This document shows positions 33,567-41,594 of a stretch of DNA of 64,000 bases, one piece after another (positions within the stretch are counted from its first letter, which is position 1; every line of letters starts with the position of its first letter). The notes below the pieces were generated by a model. The model was not told the origin of the DNA. It made no database searches and saw only the letters and a list, made by a program, of their open reading frames with translations. Made by a program: the position numbers and the translations under genes. Source of the DNA: Weissella minor (GTDB lineage: Bacteria > Bacillota > Bacilli > Lactobacillales > Lactobacillaceae); assembly GCF_001437425.1 (NCBI RefSeq), contig NZ_JQCD01000024.1:532921-596920 (forward strand), written 5' to 3'.

Positions 33567-34016
33567 TTATTTAATTTGATCTTTATAGCGACTATATAAA
33601 TCTTGATCTGAAATGGTCGTCGGATCCTTTTTATCCTGAGCCTGTTTCATTTCCCACTGCTGCCCTGAACGCGTGACCACATAGGTTTTATCCTTACCCT
33701 CGAACAAATCAGAGGTGACTTGCCAAGTCTGTTTATCCGTCTTGTTCACTGACATTTTATTTAAAGCAACACTCGCCGGTGGTAGCTGATGGCCCACCTT
33801 ATCATATCCTTTTTCAGCATTTTCACGCACCCAACACTTAATGAGGCGTTCTTGATCTTTCGAACTTAATTGATCAATTTGCGTTTGTTGCACTGAGCTT
33901 GCGATTGCAGTGCGCTCCTTTAATTTTTGCTCGTGTAGCTGGTTAACACCAAAAATAACACCAGTTAAAACAACACCTATTACAACTGCACTTAAAATCG
34001 TTTTCTGATACTTCAT
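33567..34016 (-). CDS. hypothetical membrane-anchored protein (149 aa)
   Basis: One N-terminal hydrophobic segment (about 7-24) precedes a Lys/Gln-rich extracytoplasmic part of about 120 residues. No lipobox is present, and no domain is recognised. GAGGGGG precedes the ATG. It is in the same unit as the acetyltransferase upstream and PH-like gene downstream. Confidence 0.68.
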   Translation of the reverse strand: MKYQKTILSAVVIGVVLTGVIFGVNQLHEQKLKERTAIASSVQQTQIDQLSSKDQERLIKCWVRENAEKGYDKVGHQLPPASVALNKMSVNKTDKQTWQVTSDLFEGKDKTYVVTRSGQQWEMKQAQDKKDPTTISDQDLYSRYKDQIK

Positions 34017-34055
34017 GCGAACCCCCTCTACAAACTGTAACTGAAAAAAATCACT

Positions 34056-34655
34056 TTAGCTTAATTCACTTTTAAAACCGGTCATATCAGCATCTGTAAT
34101 TTCACGGATGACCCGACAAGGAACTCCAGCTGCAATTACATTAGCCGGAATATCCTTGGTAATCACGCTTCCAGAACCAATGACCGTATTATCACCAATC
34201 GTCACGCCTTGATTGATATGCACGCCTGCACCAACCCAAACATTATTACCAATTGTCACCTTTTTAGCATAACAACCACCTTTGACACGCTCTTGCGCAT
34301 CTAGGGCATGATTTGACGTATAAATGCCCACTTTTGGACCAAAAAGTACATTGTCTCCAATTTCAATACCTCCACCATCAAGCATGACACAGTCAAAATT
34401 AGCATAGAAATTATTACCAATTGTGATATTAAATCCAAATTCACAGCGGAAAGTTGGTTCAAAAAAGACCCCCTCACCAATCGAGTGCAATAGTTCGCCC
34501 AACACTTCAGTTCGCTTTACCTCAGTTTGACCAAATGTTGCATTATATTTATTCGTTAACAAAACTGTTTGTTCACGTGCTGTCACTAATTCTGGTGTCA
34601 AATCATCATACATGGCTCCCGTGAGCATATGTTGGCATTGTTCCGCTAGGTTCAT
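34056..34655 (-). CDS. maltose/galactoside O-acetyltransferase family protein
   Basis: A 199-residue left-handed beta-helix acetyltransferase of the LacA/Maa group. It has an N-terminal helical domain (LAEQCQHMLTGAMYDDLTPELV) and the hexapeptide repeats from about residue 80 (ITIGNNFYAN, then EIGDNVLFG, VTIGNNVWVG, VTIGDNTVIGSG). The His in SNHALD is the expected catalytic base. Sugar substrate is uncertain. AAGGAG precedes the ATG at 34655. Confidence 0.88.
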   Translation of the reverse strand: MNLAEQCQHMLTGAMYDDLTPELVTAREQTVLLTNKYNATFGQTEVKRTEVLGELLHSIGEGVFFEPTFRCEFGFNITIGNNFYANFDCVMLDGGGIEIGDNVLFGPKVGIYTSNHALDAQERVKGGCYAKKVTIGNNVWVGAGVHINQGVTIGDNTVIGSGSVITKDIPANVIAAGVPCRVIREITDADMTGFKSELS

Positions 34656-34687
34656 AGTTAATCTCCTTAATCCTAGTAGCAATTGTC

Positions 34688-34954
34688 TTAATAACCAAAC
34701 CAGGCCACTTTGTACTGTTGTTTTCGTCTCAATTCATCAATAATTTTAATTTCAGCTGTTGAAGGCTGATAAATGCCTTTCAAACGAAGTCGATCAATCG
34801 TCCGTAATAAGTGTCCCAATAGTTCAAAATGACTATTTTTACCTCTGGCAACCTTATCTCTTGTCATTACGACCTGAGATTGTATCTCCGGATTTAAATC
34901 AAAGCTCAGCAATTGATCTAATAAATCTAGCACAATTTGCCTTTTTTTAAACAT
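34688..34954 (-). CDS. possible bacteriocin-immunity-like protein (88 aa)
   Basis: A highly charged, helical 88-residue soluble protein (LDLLDQLLSFDLNPEIQS, then ending KVAWFGY). Size and predicted helix bundle resemble short class II bacteriocin immunity proteins, but no bacteriocin or transporter is near and motif evidence is thin. AGGAG precedes the ATG. It leads the five-gene unit running to 32611. Confidence 0.42.
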   Translation of the reverse strand: MFKKRQIVLDLLDQLLSFDLNPEIQSQVVMTRDKVARGKNSHFELLGHLLRTIDRLRLKGIYQPSTAEIKIIDELRRKQQYKVAWFGY

Positions 34955-34981
34955 TAAATCATCTCCTCTTGCTTTATACTT

Positions 34982-34990
34982 ATTATAGCA
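34982..34990 (-). promoter_or_regulatory. extended -10 promoter of the LacA-like unit
   Basis: On the minus strand TGC-TATAAT gives a TGn-extended -10 about 30 bases before the first ATG. No good -35 is seen, which an extended -10 can compensate. Confidence 0.5.
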
Positions 34991-35009
34991 GTTAAAAGGG
35001 AGGACTTAT

Positions 35010-35486
35010 ATGGGTATTCAACTAGAACCAATTACCGCCAATGACACCGTGACGATGACAGGGATGTATCATAGTGCGTTTGCAGGACTTTATGAAAAAT
35101 ATCATGACGATGCAACCAATCCTTTTAAAGAAACCCCACAAAGTATTTTAACTAAAATTAACACTGACACGCATCATTACTATTTTATTAACATTAATCA
35201 AAAACGTGTTGGCTTGATTGGTCTCATTCAAACCGAATCAGCGCAAATCACACGCATATCGCCTTTACTGATACTTCCACAGTACGAGGGGCATCATTTT
35301 GCGCAAGCAACTTTAAACGCCTTGCCTGATTTTTTTCCAACTATCACACAATTGGAAGTCGATACCATTTTACAAGAAGCCAAACTCGTTCATTTATACG
35401 AAAAGTGTGGCTTTGAGCGGATTCCAAACAAGAAAATCCAGCTTCAATCCAATATGACATTGATATTTTTAAGAAAAAGCCTATAA
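35010..35486 (+). CDS. GNAT-family N-acetyltransferase
   Basis: A 158-residue GNAT protein transcribed divergently from the unit above. The beta4/alpha3 area is ISPLLILPQYEGHHFAQATL, lacking the tight RxxGxG/A loop seen in standard members (here QYEGHHFA), and LYEKCGFERI follows as the GNAT C-terminal signature. Acceptor unknown. GGAGG precedes the ATG. Confidence 0.75.
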   Translation: MGIQLEPITANDTVTMTGMYHSAFAGLYEKYHDDATNPFKETPQSILTKINTDTHHYYFININQKRVGLIGLIQTESAQITRISPLLILPQYEGHHFAQATLNALPDFFPTITQLEVDTILQEAKLVHLYEKCGFERIPNKKIQLQSNMTLIFLRKSL

Positions 35487-35518
35487 AAAAGTCACGCCTA
35501 AAAAGACGTGACTTTTTA
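35484..35518. terminator. bidirectional terminator
   Basis: AAAAAGTCACG and CGTGACTTTTT arms with a short A-rich loop, between convergent GNAT and pckA genes. Confidence 0.9.
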
Positions 35519-37156
35519 TTATGCTAATTTATCAATGAGTTGGGCCATTGTTGCTTTGGCTTCACCAGGCAATATATTATATTCCGTTTGCGCCTCCATA
35601 AAGTTTAAACGAGTCTGCAAACGTTCAACCACTTTCTCACGATAGTGTGTATCTGAAAAGTCGACCTCATAGCCCGGAATTTCTAAATAAAGCAATTCAT
35701 CTAATCCACCATAAGGAATAAATTTAGCTTCATGATGAATAATGTCATCAATACTATCAAGTGTTACATCTGGCGTTACTTTCTTGTTGCCAAAATACCC
35801 TGTATTAATGACATAACATGCTGTCCCCAGTTCTTCAAAAAGGGTACGAAAATCTTGATAATCCTCCCCCAATGGATAAACTCTAAATGGATTAGCAAAT
35901 GGCTCAATCACTAATTTATTCTTATCAACACCATTGACAATATTCTCAGCACTTGAACGTTTTGTTGCTAACGTTACGCCAAAAGCCGCAGCAATGACAG
36001 GGTCCGTAATTTTAAGCACGGGTGGTAATGAATCGTCCTTCATAATCCAGTAAACCGCATCTAATGCTGAAGCTAGATGATCGGTCCGATTTTTAGTCAT
36101 AAATCGTGATTTAACGGCACGCCCATTACTATTACGAATATCACGCAATACTGGGACTTTTTCGCCTGACTCATTTAAGGTTACACCAACATTTTGACAG
36201 GTTAAGAAATAGTCCACAGAGCTTTTGGTTAAGTCATAATCTTGTGTTTTATCAAAATACGACGGTTCTAACGCCGTAGCTGAGGCATCAGTTTTATTAA
36301 TCACAAAGGCATCATCATGTAAGATTTCAATCTGCTCATCTCTTTTAGATGGCGCAAAAGTAATGGTTGATTTACCTGATCCTGATAACCCGAACGCCGC
36401 CATCGTATACGTCTTATCAGCTAATTGATATTGTTTCATACCGCCATGAGCAGAAACAAATCTATTTCGATGCGCTGTGGCCCAAGCTAATGTCAATGTC
36501 CCCTTTTTCAGCTCACCAAAATAACTCAAACCTAAAATAATCGCAACGTTATGCGCTTGATCAAAAAAGGCCAATCCATTGGGAAAATCTGGATGTTGCC
36601 AATTTGGGTCAGCGTAAATATAGATATCATTTTCATCAAATTTATTTGATGCTTGATACATGGCATCATGAATGGCATCTTTAACTTGAAAATTTAACAT
36701 ATATGAATACAAACTATTGGCATATTCTTCAGGTATCATCAGATGACTCTTCATCATAAAATCAGCATCTAATCCCACATAAACTTCAGTTTTTAGAAAT
36801 TTTTCAGCTCGGCCATCAAAAATAGCTTCACGGATAATCCCTTCATACTGCTTAGTATCTGTTTCGGGATACTCAGCAATCACCCGTGCAGCTGCCGTTC
36901 GGCCAACAATCTTTCCATTATTGTAAACCAACACTTTTGCATCATCAGGCAATCCCAAGTCTTGCGTATGTTTCACACCCATATCTGTGACAATGGTTCC
37001 TGGAGCCTGATTAGCGCGATCATAAGCATCTTGCAAATCAAGCACTTCTTGCACGTTGTTACCGTAGAAGGCTGTCTCAACAGTTGTCTTAACACTGTTC
37101 AAAAGCTGATTCTTTTCTGTGATACTGGCATTTGCTAAATTTCCAATCGTGGCCAT
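35519..37156 (-). CDS. pckA: phosphoenolpyruvate carboxykinase (ATP)
   Basis: PckA interconverts oxaloacetate and PEP with ATP/ADP; in lactic acid bacteria it may run anaplerotically or in citrate/malate metabolism. The 545-residue protein has kinase-1a GLSGSGKST (phosphate-binding loop), a downstream HDDAFVI kinase-2 motif, and the C-terminal NTGYFG region. AGGAGG precedes the ATG. A consensus promoter with a cre site just downstream indicates CcpA repression. Confidence 0.96.
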   Translation of the reverse strand: MATIGNLANASITEKNQLLNSVKTTVETAFYGNNVQEVLDLQDAYDRANQAPGTIVTDMGVKHTQDLGLPDDAKVLVYNNGKIVGRTAAARVIAEYPETDTKQYEGIIREAIFDGRAEKFLKTEVYVGLDADFMMKSHLMIPEEYANSLYSYMLNFQVKDAIHDAMYQASNKFDENDIYIYADPNWQHPDFPNGLAFFDQAHNVAIILGLSYFGELKKGTLTLAWATAHRNRFVSAHGGMKQYQLADKTYTMAAFGLSGSGKSTITFAPSKRDEQIEILHDDAFVINKTDASATALEPSYFDKTQDYDLTKSSVDYFLTCQNVGVTLNESGEKVPVLRDIRNSNGRAVKSRFMTKNRTDHLASALDAVYWIMKDDSLPPVLKITDPVIAAAFGVTLATKRSSAENIVNGVDKNKLVIEPFANPFRVYPLGEDYQDFRTLFEELGTACYVINTGYFGNKKVTPDVTLDSIDDIIHHEAKFIPYGGLDELLYLEIPGYEVDFSDTHYREKVVERLQTRLNFMEAQTEYNILPGEAKATMAQLIDKLA

Positions 37157-37174
37157 AAGGTCCTCCTAATTATA

Positions 37175-37189
37175 AGAAAGCGTTTTCAT
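37175..37189. promoter_or_regulatory. cre site of pckA
   Basis: AGAAAGCGTTTTCAT, read on minus as ATGAAAACGCTTTCT, fits WTGNAANCGNWNNCW fully. It lies between the -10 and the ribosome-binding site, a roadblock position. Confidence 0.8.
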
Positions 37190-37198
37190 AACATCTTC

Positions 37199-37227
37199 AT
37201 TATACGGGAGTTATTTAAAAATGTAAA
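37199..37227 (-). promoter_or_regulatory. pckA promoter
   Basis: TTTACA (37222-37227) and TATAAT (37199-37204) with 17-base spacing on minus. Confidence 0.8.
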
Positions 37228-37252
37228 AAAACATTTTTAGATTTAGATAAAT

Positions 37253-37286
37253 TAAAAAGCACTATCATCAAAGATAGTGCTTTTTT
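37253..37286. terminator. terminator between small membrane gene and pckA
   Basis: AAAAAGCACTATC/GATAGTGCTTTTTT, 13-bp stem, loop 6. Serves the minus-strand psiE-ydeI-small gene unit. Confidence 0.9.
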
Positions 37287-37466
37287 CTAATACCATTTAC
37301 CTAGCAAATAAAATAAGATGGCAATATCAATTGCTGCAAATATTAAAGTGACTAGTAATTGTTTAGTCGTAAATCGATTGGTTTGTGACCAAAATTGATG
37401 CCCACCCCAAATGATGACGGCAATTAAAACCACAACAGTTACGCCAAATTCCAAAACTTGTAACAT
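37287..37466 (-). CDS. small two-helix membrane protein (59 aa)
   Basis: Fifty-nine codons with GAGGAG 7 bases before ATG. Hydrophobic segments at about 5-20 (VTVVVLIAVIIWGG) and 40-56 (VTLIFAAIDIAILFYLL) flank a polar loop WSQTNRFTTKQ. It lies 21 bases after the YdeI-like gene and ends at the terminator. The ribosome-binding site and position support a real gene; no family is recognised. Confidence 0.72.
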   Translation of the reverse strand: MLQVLEFGVTVVVLIAVIIWGGHQFWSQTNRFTTKQLLVTLIFAAIDIAILFYLLGKWY

Positions 37467-37487
37467 GTTAAACTCCTCAATCAGCTA

Positions 37488-38045
37488 CTATAATAGACGT
37501 CCATTATCATGCCATTGACCATATTGTTCCTGCGCATCTAAAGACTTTAAAAACTTATTCAATCGTTTTTGATATACATCTGCTTGCACAGATTGGATAT
37601 TATCAATTTTAATCCGCTTATACAAATCTGGTAATTCATCAAAATAACGCTTTCGTGTCTCATTTGCCCGAATTGCCTCTAAAATAATGGCATCAATTTT
37701 GAAATGGGTCACATCCATATCTGGTAAAACAGCCCGACCTTGATCCGTCATTAAACCTAATCGTTCTAGGCGGCGCACACGGGCCTTGTTTAGTTCTGTC
37801 CACGAACTACGTTTTGCCCGTGGTGATAACCGTTGCGCGGTTTGGTTAGGACTAATTTTCTTTTTAATCCCATCAATCCAACCGTAACATAAAGCTGCCT
37901 CAACTGCGTCAAGATACAACAGCTTCCCTGGCTCAGGTTTGACACTCACAATCACCCAACAGGCTGTTTGTGTTGTCGCGTTTTGATCTAACCAGTCCAA
38001 CAATTCACGCTGCGTCGTTACTGTTAATAAATGATCAATTTCCAT
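37488..38045 (-). CDS. YdeI/OmpD-associated family protein
   Basis: A 185-residue cytoplasmic protein of the YdeI family (bacteriocin-protection/OmpD-associated). Hallmark blocks are LYLDAVEAALCYGWIDG and RLSPRAKRSSWTELNKAR. The function is not settled for Gram-positive members. It follows the PsiE-like gene by 5 bases. The ribosome-binding site before its ATG is weak, suggesting coupling. Confidence 0.85.
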   Translation of the reverse strand: MEIDHLLTVTTQRELLDWLDQNATTQTACWVIVSVKPEPGKLLYLDAVEAALCYGWIDGIKKKISPNQTAQRLSPRAKRSSWTELNKARVRRLERLGLMTDQGRAVLPDMDVTHFKIDAIILEAIRANETRKRYFDELPDLYKRIKIDNIQSVQADVYQKRLNKFLKSLDAQEQYGQWHDNGRLL

Positions 38046-38050
38046 AGAGT

Positions 38051-38476
38051 TTATTTATCTTCTTCTGGCTCAGATAACTGGCTATTTTGATAACGCTTAT
38101 ACAAAATAATTGCGATAATCAAAATTAAGATAGCACCACTCAATGTCAAAATCTTAAGAGCATCATCATGGTAGACCAAAATTGCACGAATAATTGCGGT
38201 TACCGCAACATACAAGTAGTCCTCAAAATTAATTTCAGCATTATTTGAGAAATAATCTTTAATAATCACCAAAAACTCAATACATAAGAATAGTGACAAA
38301 ATACTCTCTGATACATCCGTAAACTCTAGCCCGGAACTATGCTGGAAGAGTTCTTCTACTAAAGCCACAATTTCTAAACAGAAATAACCAGCAATCACTA
38401 ATCCAAGGACCAACATAAAGGCCATAATAACCCAATCAGAAAAATTTGAAATCAACTTTGCTTTCTTTTTTAACAT
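38051..38476 (-). CDS. PsiE-family membrane protein
   Basis: A 141-residue membrane protein with four hydrophobic segments (about 15-38, 54-72, 85-103, 109-126) and charged ends, matching phosphate-starvation-inducible PsiE family proteins (NFEDYLYVAVTAIIRAILVYH block). Function unknown. Start ATG at 38476 preferred over a GTG upstream because GGTGGG lies at proper distance. First gene of the psiE-ydeI-59aa unit. Confidence 0.8.
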   Translation of the reverse strand: MLKKKAKLISNFSDWVIMAFMLVLGLVIAGYFCLEIVALVEELFQHSSGLEFTDVSESILSLFLCIEFLVIIKDYFSNNAEINFEDYLYVAVTAIIRAILVYHDDALKILTLSGAILILIIAIILYKRYQNSQLSEPEEDK

Positions 38477-38512
38477 ACATCCCACCACTTCACTTCTAGA
38501 ATTTCTTATTTG

Positions 38513-38541
38513 AGTATACTGGATTTATATCTTAGACACAA
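38513..38541 (-). promoter_or_regulatory. promoter of the psiE-like unit
   Basis: TTGTGT (38536-38541) and TATACT (38513-38518), spacing 17 on minus, just upstream of the PsiE-like gene. Confidence 0.6.
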
Positions 38542-38557
38542 TTTAATTCCTGCAATT

Positions 38558-39403
38558 TTATGTCCCTTGCATTAAATCTGTAGGTGCCGTTAAAACGAAT
38601 GCCCCCTCATAAATCAGCGCATAATTTCCGGCAAAAGCTGGATTTAAAACATCGCCTGGCATCACCCAGACATTTCGATTTTCGTCATTGGCAATCGCTG
38701 CCGTGACCATCGTACCGGACTTACATTTAGCCTGACAAATCACAATATCCTTGGTTAATCCCACAATGATTCGATTTCTTTCTGGAAAATGCCAGGCTTT
38801 TGGTCCCATCCACGGCAAATATTCTGATAGTATCAAGCCATGCGTTCCAATATGGGCTTGTAATGCGCAATTTTCAGCCGGATAACTATGATTCAAACCG
38901 GTTCCAATGACTGCAACCGTTTTACCAGCACATCCTAATACAATTCGATGGACCAAACAGTCAACACCTTTAGCATTTCCAGAGACAATCGTATATGCTG
39001 CTGCCCACTCAGGTAACCAGGCGCGTAATAAGGACTTGGTTTGCGGTAAAATTTCTCGACTCCCCACCACACCTAGCATTGGTGTTTTTAACAAGTTTCG
39101 ATTGCCTTGATAAAAAAGCACTAACGGGGGATCACTAATTTGTTTTAAGTTTTCTGGATAGTCTGAATCAATAATCATCACCACTGACAAGGCACTAATT
39201 TGCTGTAACTCTGGCATCCATTGCCCGGATTGAAACCAATTGACGATGCGCATTTGCTTTTTGTCCGAAAACGCACACAGCTTTAAAAATGCCAGATTAC
39301 ACTGAAATGCTTGTTGCTCCAGTGCCCATCGCCAAATTTGATACCTTTGTTTACAATTTAATCCTGGAATTAACATTAACCACAATAAAAAAACACGTTG
39401 CAT
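38558..39403 (-). CDS. dprA: DNA-processing protein DprA
   Basis: DprA binds single-stranded DNA and loads RecA during transformation. The Rossmann-like core carries GVVGSRE, an altered SGNAKGVD (usual SGxARGID), GTGLNHSYP and FPERNRIIVGL blocks. At 281 residues it lacks a full C-terminal winged helix. Start ATG at 39403 has AGGAGG at good spacing. Placed after rnhB, it is separated from topA by an accessory block. Confidence 0.85.
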   Translation of the reverse strand: MQRVFLLWLMLIPGLNCKQRYQIWRWALEQQAFQCNLAFLKLCAFSDKKQMRIVNWFQSGQWMPELQQISALSVVMIIDSDYPENLKQISDPPLVLFYQGNRNLLKTPMLGVVGSREILPQTKSLLRAWLPEWAAAYTIVSGNAKGVDCLVHRIVLGCAGKTVAVIGTGLNHSYPAENCALQAHIGTHGLILSEYLPWMGPKAWHFPERNRIIVGLTKDIVICQAKCKSGTMVTAAIANDENRNVWVMPGDVLNPAFAGNYALIYEGAFVLTAPTDLMQGT

Positions 39404-39450
39404 AACCGCCTCCTGATTCAATAGAGACGCCAACAAAACGTGTTTTTGCA

Positions 39451-40212
39451 TTATTTATGATAATTTTTTACGGGCGCAAAAGTCATCCGATGAATTGGAC
39501 AAGGTCCTAGCGCCTCTAATCCAGCTAAATGCGCCTTCGTCCCATAACCAGCATTTTTAGCAAAATCATATCCGGGATATTGCTGATCATACTGAACCAT
39601 CAACTCATCACGATAATTTTTCGCTAGAATTGACGCAGCACCGATACTAATACTGCGGTCATCCCCTTTAATTAATTTTTCTTGGGGTAAATCCATATCA
39701 ACCGTCATCGCATCAATCAAGAGCCCATCAACTGGAACTTGTAACTGCTCAATGGCTTGCTTCATGGCAATGCGACTGGCCTCATAGATATTCACTTCAT
39801 CAATCATCTGGGCATCAACCACACCAAAAGCATAGTCCACGACTTCCGACTTAATTTGTGCATCTAATTGCATGCGTTTTTTGGCTGATAACTGTTTTGA
39901 ATCATGAACTGCTACTAAATCAAAATGGTCATCAATCACAACGGCGCCTGCGACAACTGGTCCGGCCAAAGGCCCCCGCCCGACTTCATCAACACCGGCC
40001 AACTGCTTATTGTCTAACCAAGCAGCTTTTTCAAAAGATAACCTTTGGTCAAACGCGTCCCGTTGGTCCGCTAATTTGGCTTGATTCCGCTCAAATTGTT
40101 GAAGTAATTTCTGAACACCAACCCGCTCATCATCTTGCCATTGTGAGACGCTCGCTGGATTTTCAGCTAATGCCGTTTTAATCTCAGAAATGGTTGCGCG
40201 TTTAGGCTTCAT
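39451..40212 (-). CDS. rnhB: ribonuclease HII
   Basis: Cleaves RNA in RNA:DNA hybrids and misincorporated ribonucleotides. After a 70-residue N-terminal substrate-binding extension typical of Gram-positive RNase HII, catalytic blocks GVDEVGRGPLAGPVVAGAV and SIGAASILAKNYRD follow; the DEVGRG acids and HHxD-like region bind metal. Start ATG at 40212 has GGAG at 9-base spacing inside the rbgA end (11-base overlap). Confidence 0.94.
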   Translation of the reverse strand: MKPKRATISEIKTALAENPASVSQWQDDERVGVQKLLQQFERNQAKLADQRDAFDQRLSFEKAAWLDNKQLAGVDEVGRGPLAGPVVAGAVVIDDHFDLVAVHDSKQLSAKKRMQLDAQIKSEVVDYAFGVVDAQMIDEVNIYEASRIAMKQAIEQLQVPVDGLLIDAMTVDMDLPQEKLIKGDDRSISIGAASILAKNYRDELMVQYDQQYPGYDFAKNAGYGTKAHLAGLEALGPCPIHRMTFAPVKNYHK

Positions 40213-41077
40213 CCACGATTTCTCCAATACGATCACTTGGCATTTCTAGCGTATAGCGTCCTAACTTACCACGACGTAAATCAATCAACATACGTTCGGC
40301 GGCACGGTCATAATCATCTTTAAACCCAAGTTTCTGCGTAATCAACAATAAAATATCAACGTCACTCATTGTATCAAAACTATCTTCTGGCAAATGATAA
40401 CGTTCGATAATTGCTTTCGGATTATAATCACGCATGAATTTAAGCATGCCAAGTGCAACATCGTCATTATTAATTAATTGATCTTTGATTGCACCGGTCA
40501 TAGCAAGATGTTCACCAACCCGCTTATCTTCAAATTTAGGCCATAGTACCCCAGGGGTGTCCAATAATTCAAGATTGGTTGGCGTCTTAAGCCATTGCAA
40601 CTTTTTCGTCACACCAGGTCGGTCACCGGTAATGGCAACATTTTTCATAACCAAATGATTCAATAAAGTTGACTTTCCAACGTTTGGAATTCCGGCAACC
40701 AATGCCCGAATCGCCTTATCTTTAACCCCTTTATCCGCCAAATTAGCCCACTTATCAGCTAACACTTCACGGGCTGCCTTCGTCATAATTTGTGGGGTTT
40801 TATGTCCACGTGTGTCTAGTGCAACAACTGCTAAGCCTTGGCTTTCAAAATGATTAACCCATTCTTTTGTTCGAGCTGGGTCAGCCAAATCGGTTTTAGT
40901 TAAGACCAATAGACGCGGCTTTTGCCCCAACACTTCATCCAATTCTGGATTACGCGATGATGCGGGAATTCGTGCGTCAACTAATTCAAACACGATATCC
41001 ACATACTTCATATTTTCCCGCATTAAACGGAAAGCCTTAGCCATATGACCTGGATACCATTGTATTATTTGTGCCAT
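40202..41077 (-). CDS. rbgA: ribosome biogenesis GTPase RbgA
   Basis: RbgA (YlqF) assists late 50S assembly. The 291-residue circularly permuted GTPase has NKxD-type TKTD first, then G1 GIPNVGKST near 149-157, G3 DTPG, and an ANTAR-like C-terminal domain. WYPGHMAKA at the N-terminus is a hallmark. AGGAGG precedes the ATG. The rbgA-rnhB order is conserved in Firmicutes. Confidence 0.97.
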   Translation of the reverse strand: MAQIIQWYPGHMAKAFRLMRENMKYVDIVFELVDARIPASSRNPELDEVLGQKPRLLVLTKTDLADPARTKEWVNHFESQGLAVVALDTRGHKTPQIMTKAAREVLADKWANLADKGVKDKAIRALVAGIPNVGKSTLLNHLVMKNVAITGDRPGVTKKLQWLKTPTNLELLDTPGVLWPKFEDKRVGEHLAMTGAIKDQLINNDDVALGMLKFMRDYNPKAIIERYHLPEDSFDTMSDVDILLLITQKLGFKDDYDRAAERMLIDLRRGKLGRYTLEMPSDRIGEIVDEA

Positions 41078-41092
41078 GTTACGACCTCCTTT

Positions 41093-41314
41093 TTAGTTTT
41101 CTGAAGCGAGATACTCAGCCCAAGCTTCATCAAAAATAGTTACAGAATGCAAATAACTTGCATTTTCTTCTAAATGTCTTGAAATTTCATCAAAGTCATC
41201 ACTTTGTTTTGGGAATTGTTGGTCATAAAATGCCCCATTCGCAAATGTTTGCACTTCGTTGGCAGCAACAGGATTGCGTTGCGTCATTAACCAACTATAA
41301 AATGAACGTCGCAT
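41093..41314 (-). CDS. yozE: YozE family protein (UPF0346)
   Basis: A 73-residue SAM-like helical protein; RRSFYSWLMTQRNP and the FPKQSDDFDEISRHLEENA blocks identify YozE/UPF0346, function unknown. GAGG precedes the ATG; the alternative GTG one codon earlier cannot be ruled out. It precedes rbgA by 15 bases. Confidence 0.9.
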   Translation of the reverse strand: MRRSFYSWLMTQRNPVAANEVQTFANGAFYDQQFPKQSDDFDEISRHLEENASYLHSVTIFDEAWAEYLASEN

Positions 41315-41437
41315 CACACAACCTCTTTTCTTAAAAATTGACTTTTTCTATTTTAGCATAAAACGCTGGCTTCCGCAGAATGCTTACGGTTTTACCCCAT
41401 AATTCTTTTGCCGCGCCGTTGTTAAATACATAATAGC

Positions 41438-41545
41438 CTAATCAAGTTGCATATTCCCCATCACCATCTTTTCGACATCCCCCTGCTCAGTCACATCAAC
41501 ATCAGTAAAGCCGAGCTTTTTATATATGGCTTTGGTTTCTGGCAT
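41438..41545 (-). pseudogene. GNAT acetyltransferase remnant (C-terminal fragment)
   Basis: A 35-codon frame opens with PETKAIYKKLGF, the hallmark C-terminal segment of GNAT acetyltransferases, and ends at a natural stop; no N-terminal or acetyl-CoA-binding region exists upstream. It abuts the degV terminator, so an ancestral gene seems to have been deleted up to that point. No ribosome-binding site is visible. Confidence 0.65.
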
Positions 41546-41547
41546 CG

Positions 41548-41586
41548 TAAAAAAAGAACAGTTAATCCTAGAAGATTAACTGTTCA
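41548..41586 (-). terminator. terminator of the first DegV gene
   Basis: Perfect 12-bp stem GAACAGTTAATC/GATTAACTGTTC with a 6-base loop and seven T on minus. Confidence 0.93.
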
Positions 41587-41594
41587 CAATCACA

